Assembly (NCBI RefSeq): GCF_008632075.1
Contig: NZ_VWVM01000004.1
Coordinates: 1 to 64,000 of the forward strand
DNA length: 64,000 nucleotides
Origin: Candidatus Pantoea gossypiicola
Lineage (GTDB): Bacteria > Pseudomonadota > Gammaproteobacteria > Enterobacterales > Enterobacteriaceae
Direction of reading: 5' to 3'
This document shows, piece by piece, positions 37,132 through 45,717 of the stretch. The position numbers and the translations under genes are program-made. Position 1 is the first letter of the stretch. Each line of letters begins with the position of its first letter. The notes under the pieces are model-generated. The model was not told the DNA's origin, did not search any database, and saw only the letters and a list, made by a program, of their open reading frames with translations.

Positions 37132-37803
37132 ATGTTACTGAAAGGTATGAACGATCCGCTGCTGAAAGCGTATCAGCATCCCAAATCACGGATGATGATC
37201 AGCCGTTTCAGGGGGCTGGCGGGCGACAGAAGACTCAGTGACTGGCAGGCGTTCTGTATTCTGGTGACCGGCTTTACCAATTACTGGTATGTGCAGGCTG
37301 GTCACTACACCATTAATGTTACGCTGACCAAAACCCGTCAGTTCGACTTCCTGCAGGACTTTCTTCATTTTACAGTTACCCTGGATGGATTGATCGGCGA
37401 TGAACATTTTCGCAGCCCGGACTTTGTACTGCCACATTACGATGTGCCTTATGAATTCTGCCGCTGGCGCAACAAGCGCGGCTATGACGCGTTAACCACC
37501 TATGTCAGTAAGCAGGGAGTGAAATCCCATAAAGGGATGTTTGTCGCCTCGGAAGGCGTATCTCCGGAAGAGCAGGTGATGAAATGGGAGGGGGTGGTCA
37601 ACGTCTATGACAAAACCTTTTTCAGTATGACTAACTTCAATACTACTCAGGAATTCCTGATTAAAGACATCCGTAAATCCATTCAGGACGGATTACTGAA
37701 GCACCTGAGTTTTTACCGCGATCTGTTTCACTACATCTTTCCCACACCGGCAGAGGCACGGTTGCAGGCGCGTGACGACAGGCGCTATCTGGCGAAAAGA
37801 TAG
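37132..37803 (+). CDS. hypothetical protein
   Basis: The 223-residue protein, started at ATG 37132 with AAGGAG upstream (the GTG at 37123 is too close to that site), has no recognisable domain. It is rich in aromatics, with segments such as FTNYWYVQAGHYTINVTLTKTRQFDFLQDFLHFTVTLDGLIG and DVPYEFCRWRNKRGYDALTTYVSKQGVKSH, and a basic C-terminus. No signal peptide is seen; a weakly hydrophobic stretch at about 35-50 is not a clear membrane segment. It sits between the toxin-antitoxin pair and the MBL-fold gene with no clear operon partner. Confidence 0.7.
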   Translation: MLLKGMNDPLLKAYQHPKSRMMISRFRGLAGDRRLSDWQAFCILVTGFTNYWYVQAGHYTINVTLTKTRQFDFLQDFLHFTVTLDGLIGDEHFRSPDFVLPHYDVPYEFCRWRNKRGYDALTTYVSKQGVKSHKGMFVASEGVSPEEQVMKWEGVVNVYDKTFFSMTNFNTTQEFLIKDIRKSIQDGLLKHLSFYRDLFHYIFPTPAEARLQARDDRRYLAKR

Positions 37804-37896
37804 CGCCCGGTCATCTTTACTCGCAGCCACTGGCATCCGCACTGAATGGTCGCTGAAAGGGAGCTCACTCTGTCGTTAGCGGACCTCTCTGCAGGT

Positions 37897-38748
37897 TTAC
37901 CACTTCATCTCGCCGGTATTCACTTTTGCGCTGAGTTCCAGTGAGGCCGGCTCAGCCAGTTTTGGCCAGGCGGTGTTCATGGCGGCAATCACTGCTGCTG
38001 AGGTTTTGTGTTCTGACAGCGCCGCTTCAAAACTCTTCAGATAATTCAGCGTGAAATCTACAGCCTGCGAACCGGCTGGACGCGCACCCAGATAGTGTCC
38101 CGGAATAACATTTTTCGCGTTGAGCGTCTGCATTTCTGTGAGGATATGTCGCCACTCATTGCGGCTCTTAATGGTCTGAGTGTCAGCCGTCCAGACGTGG
38201 ATGCCAGAGGAAAGGGCCGTACCGCCCAGAATGGTGCGCACAGAGGGGATCCAGATGTATGCAGCATATTGATCAGGATGACGCAGTTCCAGCGCCTCGC
38301 CATCCACGCTGAAGCGGGTCTGATGCGTAACGTCTGGCACAAAGATTTTATCCGGCGCGCCCTGTTTCATCTGAGGGCCCCAGTATTTCAGCTTGGCGTC
38401 ATGGGTCTGCTGGATATGCTTTACCACTGCAGGTGCGGCAACGACCTTGACGTCCGGCCAGGCTTTAACAATCGGCTCCAGACCGAAGTAAAAATCGGGA
38501 TCGCCAGAGGTGATCACAATCTCCTTCAACTTTTTACCCCTCTTTTTAATCATCTCTACCAGCTTCTCACCATCCTGGGTGCTGAACTGGGCATCAAACA
38601 GAATCGCTTCGGTTGGCCCGGAGACCAGGGTTGAGGAGACGGCAAAAATACCCTTCTCCTGCGGATTATAGGTTTCCAGTTGCAGCGTGGCTGCGCTGGC
38701 GGAGGCGGAAGCCAGAACAAGCATCACAGGTAACAGCACAGTTTTCAT
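37897..38748 (-). CDS. MBL-fold protein lacking the HxHxDH zinc motif
   Basis: The 283-residue protein has a signal peptide (cleavage near residue 19, ASASA) and a metallo-beta-lactamase-like fold: FAVSSTLVSGPTEAILFDAQFS, then TSGDPDFYFG where canonical enzymes have THxHxDHxxG, then VIPGHYLG for the later His. The His ligands of the first metal site are replaced, while the Asp residues and the PGH motif remain. It may belong to a periplasmic MBL subgroup that uses different chemistry. The LysR gene at 38895 is divergent, about 150 bp away, and probably regulates it. Confidence 0.8.
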   Translation of the reverse strand: MKTVLLPVMLVLASASASAATLQLETYNPQEKGIFAVSSTLVSGPTEAILFDAQFSTQDGEKLVEMIKKRGKKLKEIVITSGDPDFYFGLEPIVKAWPDVKVVAAPAVVKHIQQTHDAKLKYWGPQMKQGAPDKIFVPDVTHQTRFSVDGEALELRHPDQYAAYIWIPSVRTILGGTALSSGIHVWTADTQTIKSRNEWRHILTEMQTLNAKNVIPGHYLGARPAGSQAVDFTLNYLKSFEAALSEHKTSAAVIAAMNTAWPKLAEPASLELSAKVNTGEMKW

Positions 38749-38894
38749 TGATCATCCTCAGAGATAAATGCCCGACTCAGGCAGGTGTAACGGGCGATGT
38801 TCAGAATCAGTAGCGCTATTCTACGCATCTGGCTATCTGTTAGAATTCCCGAAATCAGAGATGCTGAGTTTCATAATCCGAACAGGTGAGCAGA

Positions 38895-39776
38895 ATGGAC
38901 AGAGTGACGGCAGCTGTCGTTTTTAACCGGATATGCGAACTGGGCAGCCTGAGTGCTGCTTCGCGTGCGCTGGGGATCTCGCGCCCGATGATCAGCCGTT
39001 ATCTGGAGGAGATGGAAAGGTGGGCGGGAACGCGTCTGTTGCATCGCTCGTCACGCCGGCTGACCCTGACGCCTGCCGGTGAGGCGATTCTGCAAAAGAC
39101 CCGTCAGCTGGCCCTGCTTTCAGAGGCAATCCAGCAGGAGAACACGCAGGGCGTTCCGGCCGGAACGTTACGCATCGCCTGCGCGCACTTTACAGCACTT
39201 CATCTTGTCGGTCCGGTGATCCCCGATTTTCTGGCGCGTTACCCCGCACTGCGCATCGAACTGGAAATTAACAATCAGCCGGTGAGTTTGATTGGAGAGC
39301 GCATCGACCTTGCTATTCGCATCACTGATGCGCCAGAGCCGGGCGCTATCGCACGCCGCCTTGGGGAATGTCGCTCGGTACTCTGCGCCTCACCCGGCTA
39401 TCTCCAGATGCGAGGCACCCCGCAATTGCCTGGCGATCTGACGCAGCACAACTGCCTCTACTACAGTCGTTTTGCCGGACAGAGCTGGCATTTCACCGCG
39501 GCAGGTGGAGAGAAAATCTCTGTCGCCGTTAAAGGGAATTTCAGTGCGGGTATCTCGTCACTGTTATGTGACGCAGCGATTGCAGATTGCGGGATAGCGA
39601 TGGTGCCTGAACTGGAAGCACGCCATGCGCTTGAAGCGGGAAAGCTGGTTGAGTTATTGCCCGGTTTTGAGCCGCAGCGCATTGGCATCTGGGGGCTTTA
39701 CCTGTCGCGTGAGCACCAGTCTGCCGCGCTGCGTCTGATGCTGGATGAACTGCAAAACAGCATCCAGAGCCGGTGA
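38895..39776 (+). CDS. LysR-family transcriptional regulator
   Basis: The 293-residue LTTR (MDRVTAAVVFNRICELGSLSAASRALGISRPMISRYLEEME) has a typical HTH and effector domain. I take ATG 38895 with AGGTGA 5 nt upstream; the frame allows a GTG three codons earlier. It is divergent from the MBL-fold gene and lies just before the VOC gene in the same direction, so either could be its target. Confidence 0.88.
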   Translation: MDRVTAAVVFNRICELGSLSAASRALGISRPMISRYLEEMERWAGTRLLHRSSRRLTLTPAGEAILQKTRQLALLSEAIQQENTQGVPAGTLRIACAHFTALHLVGPVIPDFLARYPALRIELEINNQPVSLIGERIDLAIRITDAPEPGAIARRLGECRSVLCASPGYLQMRGTPQLPGDLTQHNCLYYSRFAGQSWHFTAAGGEKISVAVKGNFSAGISSLLCDAAIADCGIAMVPELEARHALEAGKLVELLPGFEPQRIGIWGLYLSREHQSAALRLMLDELQNSIQSR

Positions 39777-39812
39777 TGAGAGGAAGTCACACGGATACTG
39801 ATGGAGATGTTT

Positions 39813-40232
39813 ATGAATGATGATCAACAACGGTACTGGAACCCTATGGTGCCAGAACTCACCGTTACTGACTTTGCCATTTCGCTGCATTTTTACACCG
39901 TTGTGCTGGGCTTTGACGTGCGGATCCAGCGTCAGAATCCTGACTTCGCATACCTCTGTTATGGTGAGGCGCAATTGATGATTGAACAGTACCACCCGCA
40001 GGGCTGGAACACCGCTGAACTGGAGAGGCCACTGGGGCGGGGCATCAATTTCCAGATCGAAGTCGATGACATTGAACCTGTGCTGACGCGTTTACAGCAG
40101 TACGTCGTTCCGCTCTATCGGGCGCTACGGGATAATCATTACGAAACTGACGGGACAACCGCCTGCCAGCGGGAGTTTCTGGTACAGGATCCGGACGGTT
40201 ATCTGCTGCGCTTCAGCCAGTATCTGGAATAA
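39813..40232 (+). CDS. VOC-superfamily (glyoxalase/bleomycin resistance-like) protein
   Basis: The 139-residue protein starts best at ATG 39813 (GGAG 6 nt upstream). It carries one VOC unit pair: VPELTVTDFAISLHFYTVVLGFDVRIQRQNPDFAYLCYG, then INFQIEVDDIEPVLTRL and the last strand FLVQDPDGYLLRFSQ, where Glu is often replaced. It resembles bleomycin-binding-like proteins, but resistance is not implied. It lies 36 bp behind the LysR gene and is probably co-transcribed. Confidence 0.85.
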   Translation: MNDDQQRYWNPMVPELTVTDFAISLHFYTVVLGFDVRIQRQNPDFAYLCYGEAQLMIEQYHPQGWNTAELERPLGRGINFQIEVDDIEPVLTRLQQYVVPLYRALRDNHYETDGTTACQREFLVQDPDGYLLRFSQYLE

Positions 40233-40615
40233 GCCAGAAGCGTTTTCGGTACTATTCGCGTTGATAACGCCATTGTGCCTCAAGTCAATGCGCGCCGTAT
40301 TTTATTTTGAACGTTCATGCATATTAATTAAAAGATTTTGATACTGACAAACGCTTTTCTGTTGCAAAAGAATGAAAGTCTTTGCGAGTCTCATTTTTTC
40401 TCAACTGTTCTGAAGAAATTATTTCAACTATGATTTTTTCTAACGATGAACTACACTCACGTAGCCTCGCTGGATTAGGATAATTCTTAACAATTGTTTC
40501 ATTGCGGATTTCATTGGGCCAGGTGTTCGAAAATTTACATTTCTTCTCTTACTTAGCACTTAATTTTTGAGGATGTGAGCCGATAACGGATATTACATAC
40601 TCAGGAGGACAACCA
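40233..40615. other. AT-rich intergenic region
   Basis: No gene is seen. The stretch 40300-40560 is AT-rich, with several TTGACA- or TATAAT-like hexamers, and probably holds the promoter of the fimbrial-like gene. AGGAGG precedes ATG 40616. Confidence 0.4.
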
Positions 40616-40918
40616 ATGAAATTCTTATTAACGACCTGTTTAAGTTTGCTGCTGATGGCCCTGGCTGGTCCAGCGCGTGCAGACTCACAATCAGGCACTA
40701 TCATCTTCAGGGGAGCCATAACGAACGGTTCGTGTAATATGAATATCGGGCAGAATCCTGTTGTGTTTGACTGCTATGATCCCGCTCGTGGCAAGGCTGT
40801 CGTCACGACTGCTGACGTGATGAACCCTGAATCCCTGACTGGCTTGCCTGTAGAAGTAAAAATGCACTGGTTTAACCCTGAGAAATCGAAAGGAATTATT
40901 GAGGTAAGCTATCTCTGA
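40616..40918 (+). CDS. short fimbrial-like secreted protein
   Basis: The 100-residue protein has a clear signal peptide (MKFLLTTCLSLLLMALAGPARA) followed by GTIIFRGAITNGSCNMNIG...VFDCY, the first strands of a type 1 pilin, with a Cys pair. Pilins are normally about 150-180 residues and end in a conserved Tyr-rich strand; this one stops early (IIEVSYL). It may be a stand-alone short variant or a truncated subunit. No usher or chaperone is adjacent. An AGGAGG site precedes the start, so it is likely expressed. Confidence 0.7.
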   Translation: MKFLLTTCLSLLLMALAGPARADSQSGTIIFRGAITNGSCNMNIGQNPVVFDCYDPARGKAVVTTADVMNPESLTGLPVEVKMHWFNPEKSKGIIEVSYL

Positions 40919-41185
40919 TTCCCATAACCGATTTTAGTGTTTACCTGAAAAATCCAGCGCGTTGCAGGTCATAACTCGCAGAGAGTGAGGCAAGCATAAA
41001 GCCCCTCACATAATAAGGTTTAATCTTCCGTACAGATATTCAGCAAGAAACAATGAGCTGCACCTTGACCAGGAGATTGGAATGAGTGAATTCTACGGTG
41101 CAGGCTGATGATACAGGCGATTTATTAAACCTCTTTTATCCTATGTGTTATTAAGCGCTATGCCGGTTCGCGGATGGAAAAAGAT

Positions 41186-41222
41186 AAATGCCCACCTTTA
41201 TTGCTAAAGGTGGGCATTTTTT
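41186..41222 (+). terminator. bidirectional terminator near gabP
   Basis: AAATGCCCACCTTT (41186-41199) and AAAGGTGGGCATTT (41206-41219) form a perfect 14-bp stem with loop ATTGCT and T-runs on both sides, between the fimbrial-like gene and the gabP stop. Confidence 0.85.
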
Positions 41223-41246
41223 AGTTTTACAAAAAACATCCGGGAA

Positions 41247-42662
41247 TCACGAAGGATCAGAAGAACGCTGAGTGAAGTACTTCGTGGTCTGACGCTTTTC
41301 CTTTTTACGACGCAGAACCAGACTGGTGGTAATAATCAGCAGCGTTAATCCGCCGGTTGCCAGTAATTCAGCCTGATGCTTCGCGTCAAACAACATGATC
41401 ACCAGTACGGTCGTGATAAACAGAATCGTTACCCACGTGAGGCCTGGGAATAACCACATCCGGTAATTCAGGATTTCACCCGCCTTTTCGCGCTTTTTAC
41501 GCAGCACCAGATGCGATACGGCAATCACCAGATAGACCAGCAGCGCAATCGCCCCCGACGTCGCCAGTAAAAACTCAAACACCACACTCGGCGCAAGGTA
41601 ATTCGCGATGACTGCCAGAAACGCAGCGGCGGTCGAGAGCAACACCGCAACCCACGGCGTGCCGCTGCGATTGGTGCGTGAAGCGGCAGCAGGCGCATCT
41701 TTGCGACGAGAGAGAGAGTAGAGCATGCGCGATGAAGTATAGAGTGCAGAGTTAAGACAGCTGCACACCGCCACCAGCACAACCAGATCGACAATCAGTC
41801 TGGCATGCGGAATGTTCATCGCCGTCAATACCGTCTGCCATGAACCCTGTTCAACCAGGCCAGGCGTGTTCCACGGCACCAGCGCGACCACAAAGAATAT
41901 CGACAGCAGATAGAACAGCGCAATGCGCCAGATAACCGAGTTAGTTGCCTGGGTAATCTGCTTGCCAGGATTCTTCGACTCGGCAGCGGCAATGGTGACG
42001 ATTTCGGTACCCATAAAAGAGAACATCGTGGTCAGGATGGCCGCTACAACCGCACCTATACCGTTCGGCATAAACCCGTGCGTGTCATAAAGATGCGACA
42101 GGCCACTGGTGTTGCTGTCAGGCAGCAGACCCAATACTGCCGCACCCGCCACAGCCAGGAACAGGATGATTGCCACAACCTTAAGCAGCGCAAACCAGAA
42201 CTCAAACTCCCCATAATTTTTAACGCTGAGCAGGTTGGTAATGGTCAGCAGTAACGTGATGGCAAAGGTATATTGCCAGATAGCGACTTCGGGGAACCAG
42301 GCGTGCAGAATTGTCCCCGCTGCATTGGCTTCCAGTGGGATCACCAGCACCCAGAACCACCAGTAGAGCCAGCCGATGGTAAAACCGGCCCAGCGGCCCA
42401 GCGCTTTATCCGCATAGGTTGAAAATGAGCCAGAATCGGGTGAAGCAACGGCCATCTCAGCCAGCATCCGCATAATCAGCACCACCAGCGCACCGGCAGC
42501 CGCATAAGAGATCAGCACCGCAGGACCCGCTTCAGAAATAGCGTGGCCGGAGCCGACAAACAGCCCTGCGCCAATCACACCCGCAATTGAGAGCATACGC
42601 ACGTGGCGCGGTTTCAGGTTTTGAGCCAGCGAATCTTCATTCGCACTCTGAGTCATCGTCAT
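41247..42662 (-). CDS. gabP: GABA permease GabP
   Basis: The 471-residue amino-acid permease (APC family) has 12 hydrophobic segments starting LSIAGVIGAGLFVGSGHAISEAGPAVLISY, the conserved first helix, and the FSFMGTEIVTIAAAESKNPGKQITQA region. The length matches E. coli GabP (466). It imports 4-aminobutyrate with protons. It lies directly downstream of gabT on the same strand with a 76-bp gap. That gap holds a GC hairpin at about 42680-42705. Confidence 0.9.
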   Translation of the reverse strand: MTMTQSANEDSLAQNLKPRHVRMLSIAGVIGAGLFVGSGHAISEAGPAVLISYAAAGALVVLIMRMLAEMAVASPDSGSFSTYADKALGRWAGFTIGWLYWWFWVLVIPLEANAAGTILHAWFPEVAIWQYTFAITLLLTITNLLSVKNYGEFEFWFALLKVVAIILFLAVAGAAVLGLLPDSNTSGLSHLYDTHGFMPNGIGAVVAAILTTMFSFMGTEIVTIAAAESKNPGKQITQATNSVIWRIALFYLLSIFFVVALVPWNTPGLVEQGSWQTVLTAMNIPHARLIVDLVVLVAVCSCLNSALYTSSRMLYSLSRRKDAPAAASRTNRSGTPWVAVLLSTAAAFLAVIANYLAPSVVFEFLLATSGAIALLVYLVIAVSHLVLRKKREKAGEILNYRMWLFPGLTWVTILFITTVLVIMLFDAKHQAELLATGGLTLLIITTSLVLRRKKEKRQTTKYFTQRSSDPS

Positions 42663-42738
42663 GTAAACGTCTCCAGGCGACGCCCGGCCTGCGCGGCCGG
42701 ACGAAAGGGGAACAGGCTTGCGTTAACGCACAGCGAAA

Positions 42739-44025
42739 TCAGGCCGGGACGACGGGATGTCCGGCAGAGGCAACACAGTGATTAATTACTGTGGAGAGAA
42801 TGGTCAGCGCCTGGCTGAACTGGGCATCAGGAATAGTGAGTGGGTAGAGGAAGCGAATGACGTTGCCTTTAGCTCCACAGGTCAGCAGCAGCAGGCCCTG
42901 TTCCATTGCCATCTTCTGAACCGCCTGCGCGGTGCTGGCCTGATAGAACTCCATCGCCACCATTGAACCCAGCGCACGTACGTCAGCAATGTCCGGATGT
43001 TTGCGTTGATGTTCCTGCAGTTCAGCTTCAAGCCGGGCACCGAGATCAACGGCGCGCTGGCAGAGCTGCTCCTCTTCAATCACATCCAGCACCGCATGGG
43101 CTGAGGCGATAGCCAGTGGGTTACCGGCGTAGGTTCCGCCCAGGCCCCCAGGCGCAGGCGCATCCATGACCTCTGCGCGACCGGCGATAGCGGAAAGCGG
43201 CATGCCGCCTGCCAGGCTTTTTGCCATGGTGATAATATCGGCCTTCACGGGATAGTGCTCCATGGCAAACAGTTTGCCGGTCCGGGCAAATCCGCTCTGG
43301 ACTTCATCCGCAATCAGCAGAATGCCGTGGCGATCAGCCAGCTCCCGTAGCTGCACCATAAACTCTGCCGGTGCGGCATGGAATCCGCCTTCACCCTGCA
43401 CCGGCTCCAGCACGATCGCGGCTACATCATGGGGGGCAATATCCTGGGTAAAGATTTCGTCGAGGCTGGTCAGTGCCGCCTCAATGCTGATCCCCTGAAC
43501 CGCGCTGGGGTAGCGTGCATGAAATACCGACGGTGGCATCGGGCCAAAGTCCCGTTTGTAGGGTGCCACTTTACCGGTCATCGCCATCGTCATGAATGTA
43601 CGACCATGGAACGCGTTACCAAAGGTGATGATGCCGTGACGACGGGTATAAGCACGCGCCACTTTGACCGCATTTTCCACCGCTTCCGCGCCGGTCGTGA
43701 AGAAGGCCGTTTTGGCCGCTCCGGCGATGGGCACCCGCTGATTGATGCGCTCGGCCAGGGCGATGTAGCTTTCGTAGGGGGTGATCTGGAACGCAGTATG
43801 GGTAAACTTTGTTAACTGATCGGCAATGGCCTGTTCGATACGTGGATGGCGGTGTCCCGTGTTCAGCACCGCGATGCCGCCAGCGAAATCGATCCAGCTG
43901 TTACCGGCCTGATCCCATAAGGTGGCGTTTTCTGCCCGGGCAACGTACCAGTCGCACAGCGTACCGATACCTTTAGGGAGAGCCTGTGCTTTGCGCTGCT
44001 GCATCAGGTTATTATTTTCGCTCAT
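42739..44025 (-). CDS. gabT: 4-aminobutyrate aminotransferase GabT
   Basis: The product is 428 residues from ATG 44025 (MSENNNLMQQ; GAGGTGG lies upstream), a class-III PLP aminotransferase close in length to E. coli GabT. It shows FFTTGAEAVENAVKVARAYT, FHGRTF, LIADEVQSGFARTG and the PLP Lys in ITMAKSLAGGMPLS. The frame extends another 14 codons upstream without a ribosome site. The enzyme converts GABA plus 2-oxoglutarate to succinate semialdehyde plus glutamate. No gabD is next to it. It is divergent from the MocR-type regulator. Confidence 0.92.
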   Translation of the reverse strand: MSENNNLMQQRKAQALPKGIGTLCDWYVARAENATLWDQAGNSWIDFAGGIAVLNTGHRHPRIEQAIADQLTKFTHTAFQITPYESYIALAERINQRVPIAGAAKTAFFTTGAEAVENAVKVARAYTRRHGIITFGNAFHGRTFMTMAMTGKVAPYKRDFGPMPPSVFHARYPSAVQGISIEAALTSLDEIFTQDIAPHDVAAIVLEPVQGEGGFHAAPAEFMVQLRELADRHGILLIADEVQSGFARTGKLFAMEHYPVKADIITMAKSLAGGMPLSAIAGRAEVMDAPAPGGLGGTYAGNPLAIASAHAVLDVIEEEQLCQRAVDLGARLEAELQEHQRKHPDIADVRALGSMVAMEFYQASTAQAVQKMAMEQGLLLLTCGAKGNVIRFLYPLTIPDAQFSQALTILSTVINHCVASAGHPVVPA

Positions 44026-44135
44026 TTCATCCACCTCGTTAATATGCGTGTTTACAATTCCCGACAAACACGTTTATTTATGCCTGAGGCGTGGTGAGTT
44101 GCCAGAGCCAATTCTCAGAGGAAAGGTGGAGCCAA

Positions 44136-45626
44136 TTGCGACTCTTGTACGCAGATCATCTATTAGCACGGTTACAGTTTTTAAGAACCGGCTCATTACA
44201 TCAGCGGCTGCTGAATTGTATGCAGGCCGCAATCGCGGAAGAGGTGTTTCCCCGCGGAAGCCGTTTGCCGCCAACCCGCGATCTGGCGCGGGAACTTGGC
44301 GTGTCGCGAAACACGGTAATGCATGTCTATGAAAGTCTGATGGCGCAAGGGTATGTCACCGCACGTACCGGCAGCGGTACGTGGATTGCCGAGACGCTGC
44401 CGGAGAATGCTCTGCAAAGTGATGCGATTGCCGATCTGCAGGCGGTGAGGGCGCAACGACCCGCTACGCTGTCGAAGCGGGGTGCCAGTCTGCTGGGGCA
44501 TGCCACTGCATCGCCCTGGCAGTGGGGCGCGTTTGTGCCCGGCGCGCCCGATGTCACCGAATTCCCTCACAAGCTGTTCAGCCAGATTCAGGCGCGGCTG
44601 AACCGCGAACCTGACGTACATCGCCTGGTCTACAGTAGCGGCGGCGGTTGTCCCGATCTTCGCCATGCGCTGGTGGACTATCTGCGGGTGGCGCGTTCCG
44701 TACGGGCCGATGCTGACCAGATCCTGATTACCGAAGGCGTTCATCAGGCGGTTGATCTGGTGACGCGGGTGTTATGTGATCCCGGCGATCGGGTCTGGAT
44801 GGAGGAACCGGGCTACTGGGGAACACGTAATCTGCTGCGCATGAATGGCCTGAAGATTCGCGCGATGCCGGTGGATGAGCATGGCCTGGTACCGGACAGT
44901 GGTCCGGCCCCTAAAATGGTGTTTGTAACGCCTTCTCATCAATATCCACTGGGGGTGCACCTGAGCCTTGCGCGTCGTCAGGCATTGATCGCTCTGGCTC
45001 GCCGTCATCAGAGCTGGATTGTTGAAGATGACTACGACAGCGAATTTCGCTTTTCCGGTCAGCCTCATCCCTCACTGCAGGGGCTGGAAACCGATGCACC
45101 GGTTATCTACATGGGAACATTCAGCAAGACACTCTATCCCGCTCTGCGTATTGGCTACATGGTGGTGCCGAAACCACTGGCACAGCCGTTGCGCATCGCG
45201 GCGGCAGAACTCTATCGCGGCGGCCATCTGCTGATACAGCGGGCGCTGGCGGAGTTTATCCGGCTGGGCCATTACATGGAGCATATTCGCCGGATGCGCC
45301 TGCTTTATCGTCAGCGGCGGCAGTTTCTCTGCAGGCTGATTGAGCGCTATCTGGGGCCAGCCTTTTTACCGGCATTCAATCATGAAGCGGGACTGCATCT
45401 GGTGATGCCGCTACCAGCGGGCGCGGATGACGTGGCGATAGCTGCGGAGGCGCTGAAACGCGGGGTCAAAGTGCGGCCGCTTTCGCAATACTATATGCAT
45501 CCGCAGGAGGCGCGCGGATTGCTGCTGGGTTATGCCTGCGTCAATGAGCGGCAGTGTCAGGACGCTTTTGGCACACTCAAAGCCTGTCTTATGTCCGCAG
45601 GGATGGTCTTTAGTCCGCCGCGTTAG
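44136..45626 (+). CDS. MocR/GabR-type PLP-dependent transcriptional regulator
   Basis: The product is about 496 residues. A GntR-type winged HTH (about residues 12-75; GSRLPPTRDLARELGVSRNTVMHVYESLMAQGYV) is followed by an aminotransferase class I-like domain with the PLP Lys in YMGTFSKTLYPALRIGY. This is the GabR architecture; GabR activates gabT/gabD in the presence of GABA. Its position divergent to gabT-gabP supports that role. The start is uncertain: I prefer TTG 44136 with GGTGGAG upstream, and GTG 44091 is the alternative. The two divergent starts are about 110 bp apart. Confidence 0.88.
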   Translation: MRLLYADHLLARLQFLRTGSLHQRLLNCMQAAIAEEVFPRGSRLPPTRDLARELGVSRNTVMHVYESLMAQGYVTARTGSGTWIAETLPENALQSDAIADLQAVRAQRPATLSKRGASLLGHATASPWQWGAFVPGAPDVTEFPHKLFSQIQARLNREPDVHRLVYSSGGGCPDLRHALVDYLRVARSVRADADQILITEGVHQAVDLVTRVLCDPGDRVWMEEPGYWGTRNLLRMNGLKIRAMPVDEHGLVPDSGPAPKMVFVTPSHQYPLGVHLSLARRQALIALARRHQSWIVEDDYDSEFRFSGQPHPSLQGLETDAPVIYMGTFSKTLYPALRIGYMVVPKPLAQPLRIAAAELYRGGHLLIQRALAEFIRLGHYMEHIRRMRLLYRQRRQFLCRLIERYLGPAFLPAFNHEAGLHLVMPLPAGADDVAIAAEALKRGVKVRPLSQYYMHPQEARGLLLGYACVNERQCQDAFGTLKACLMSAGMVFSPPR

Positions 45627-45717
45627 CGGTTCATGGGGTGTTAAAACGCAGCCGTTTCAGGGCTGGAGCTGTGCTAACACATTGACATTTCATCAGCGTC
45701 ACCGAGAATACAGCTCT

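Noticed and set aside
42680..42705. REP/BIME element between gabT and gabP
   Set aside because: A GC-rich hairpin is present, but I found no second copy in the window and it does not match the REP consensus I know.
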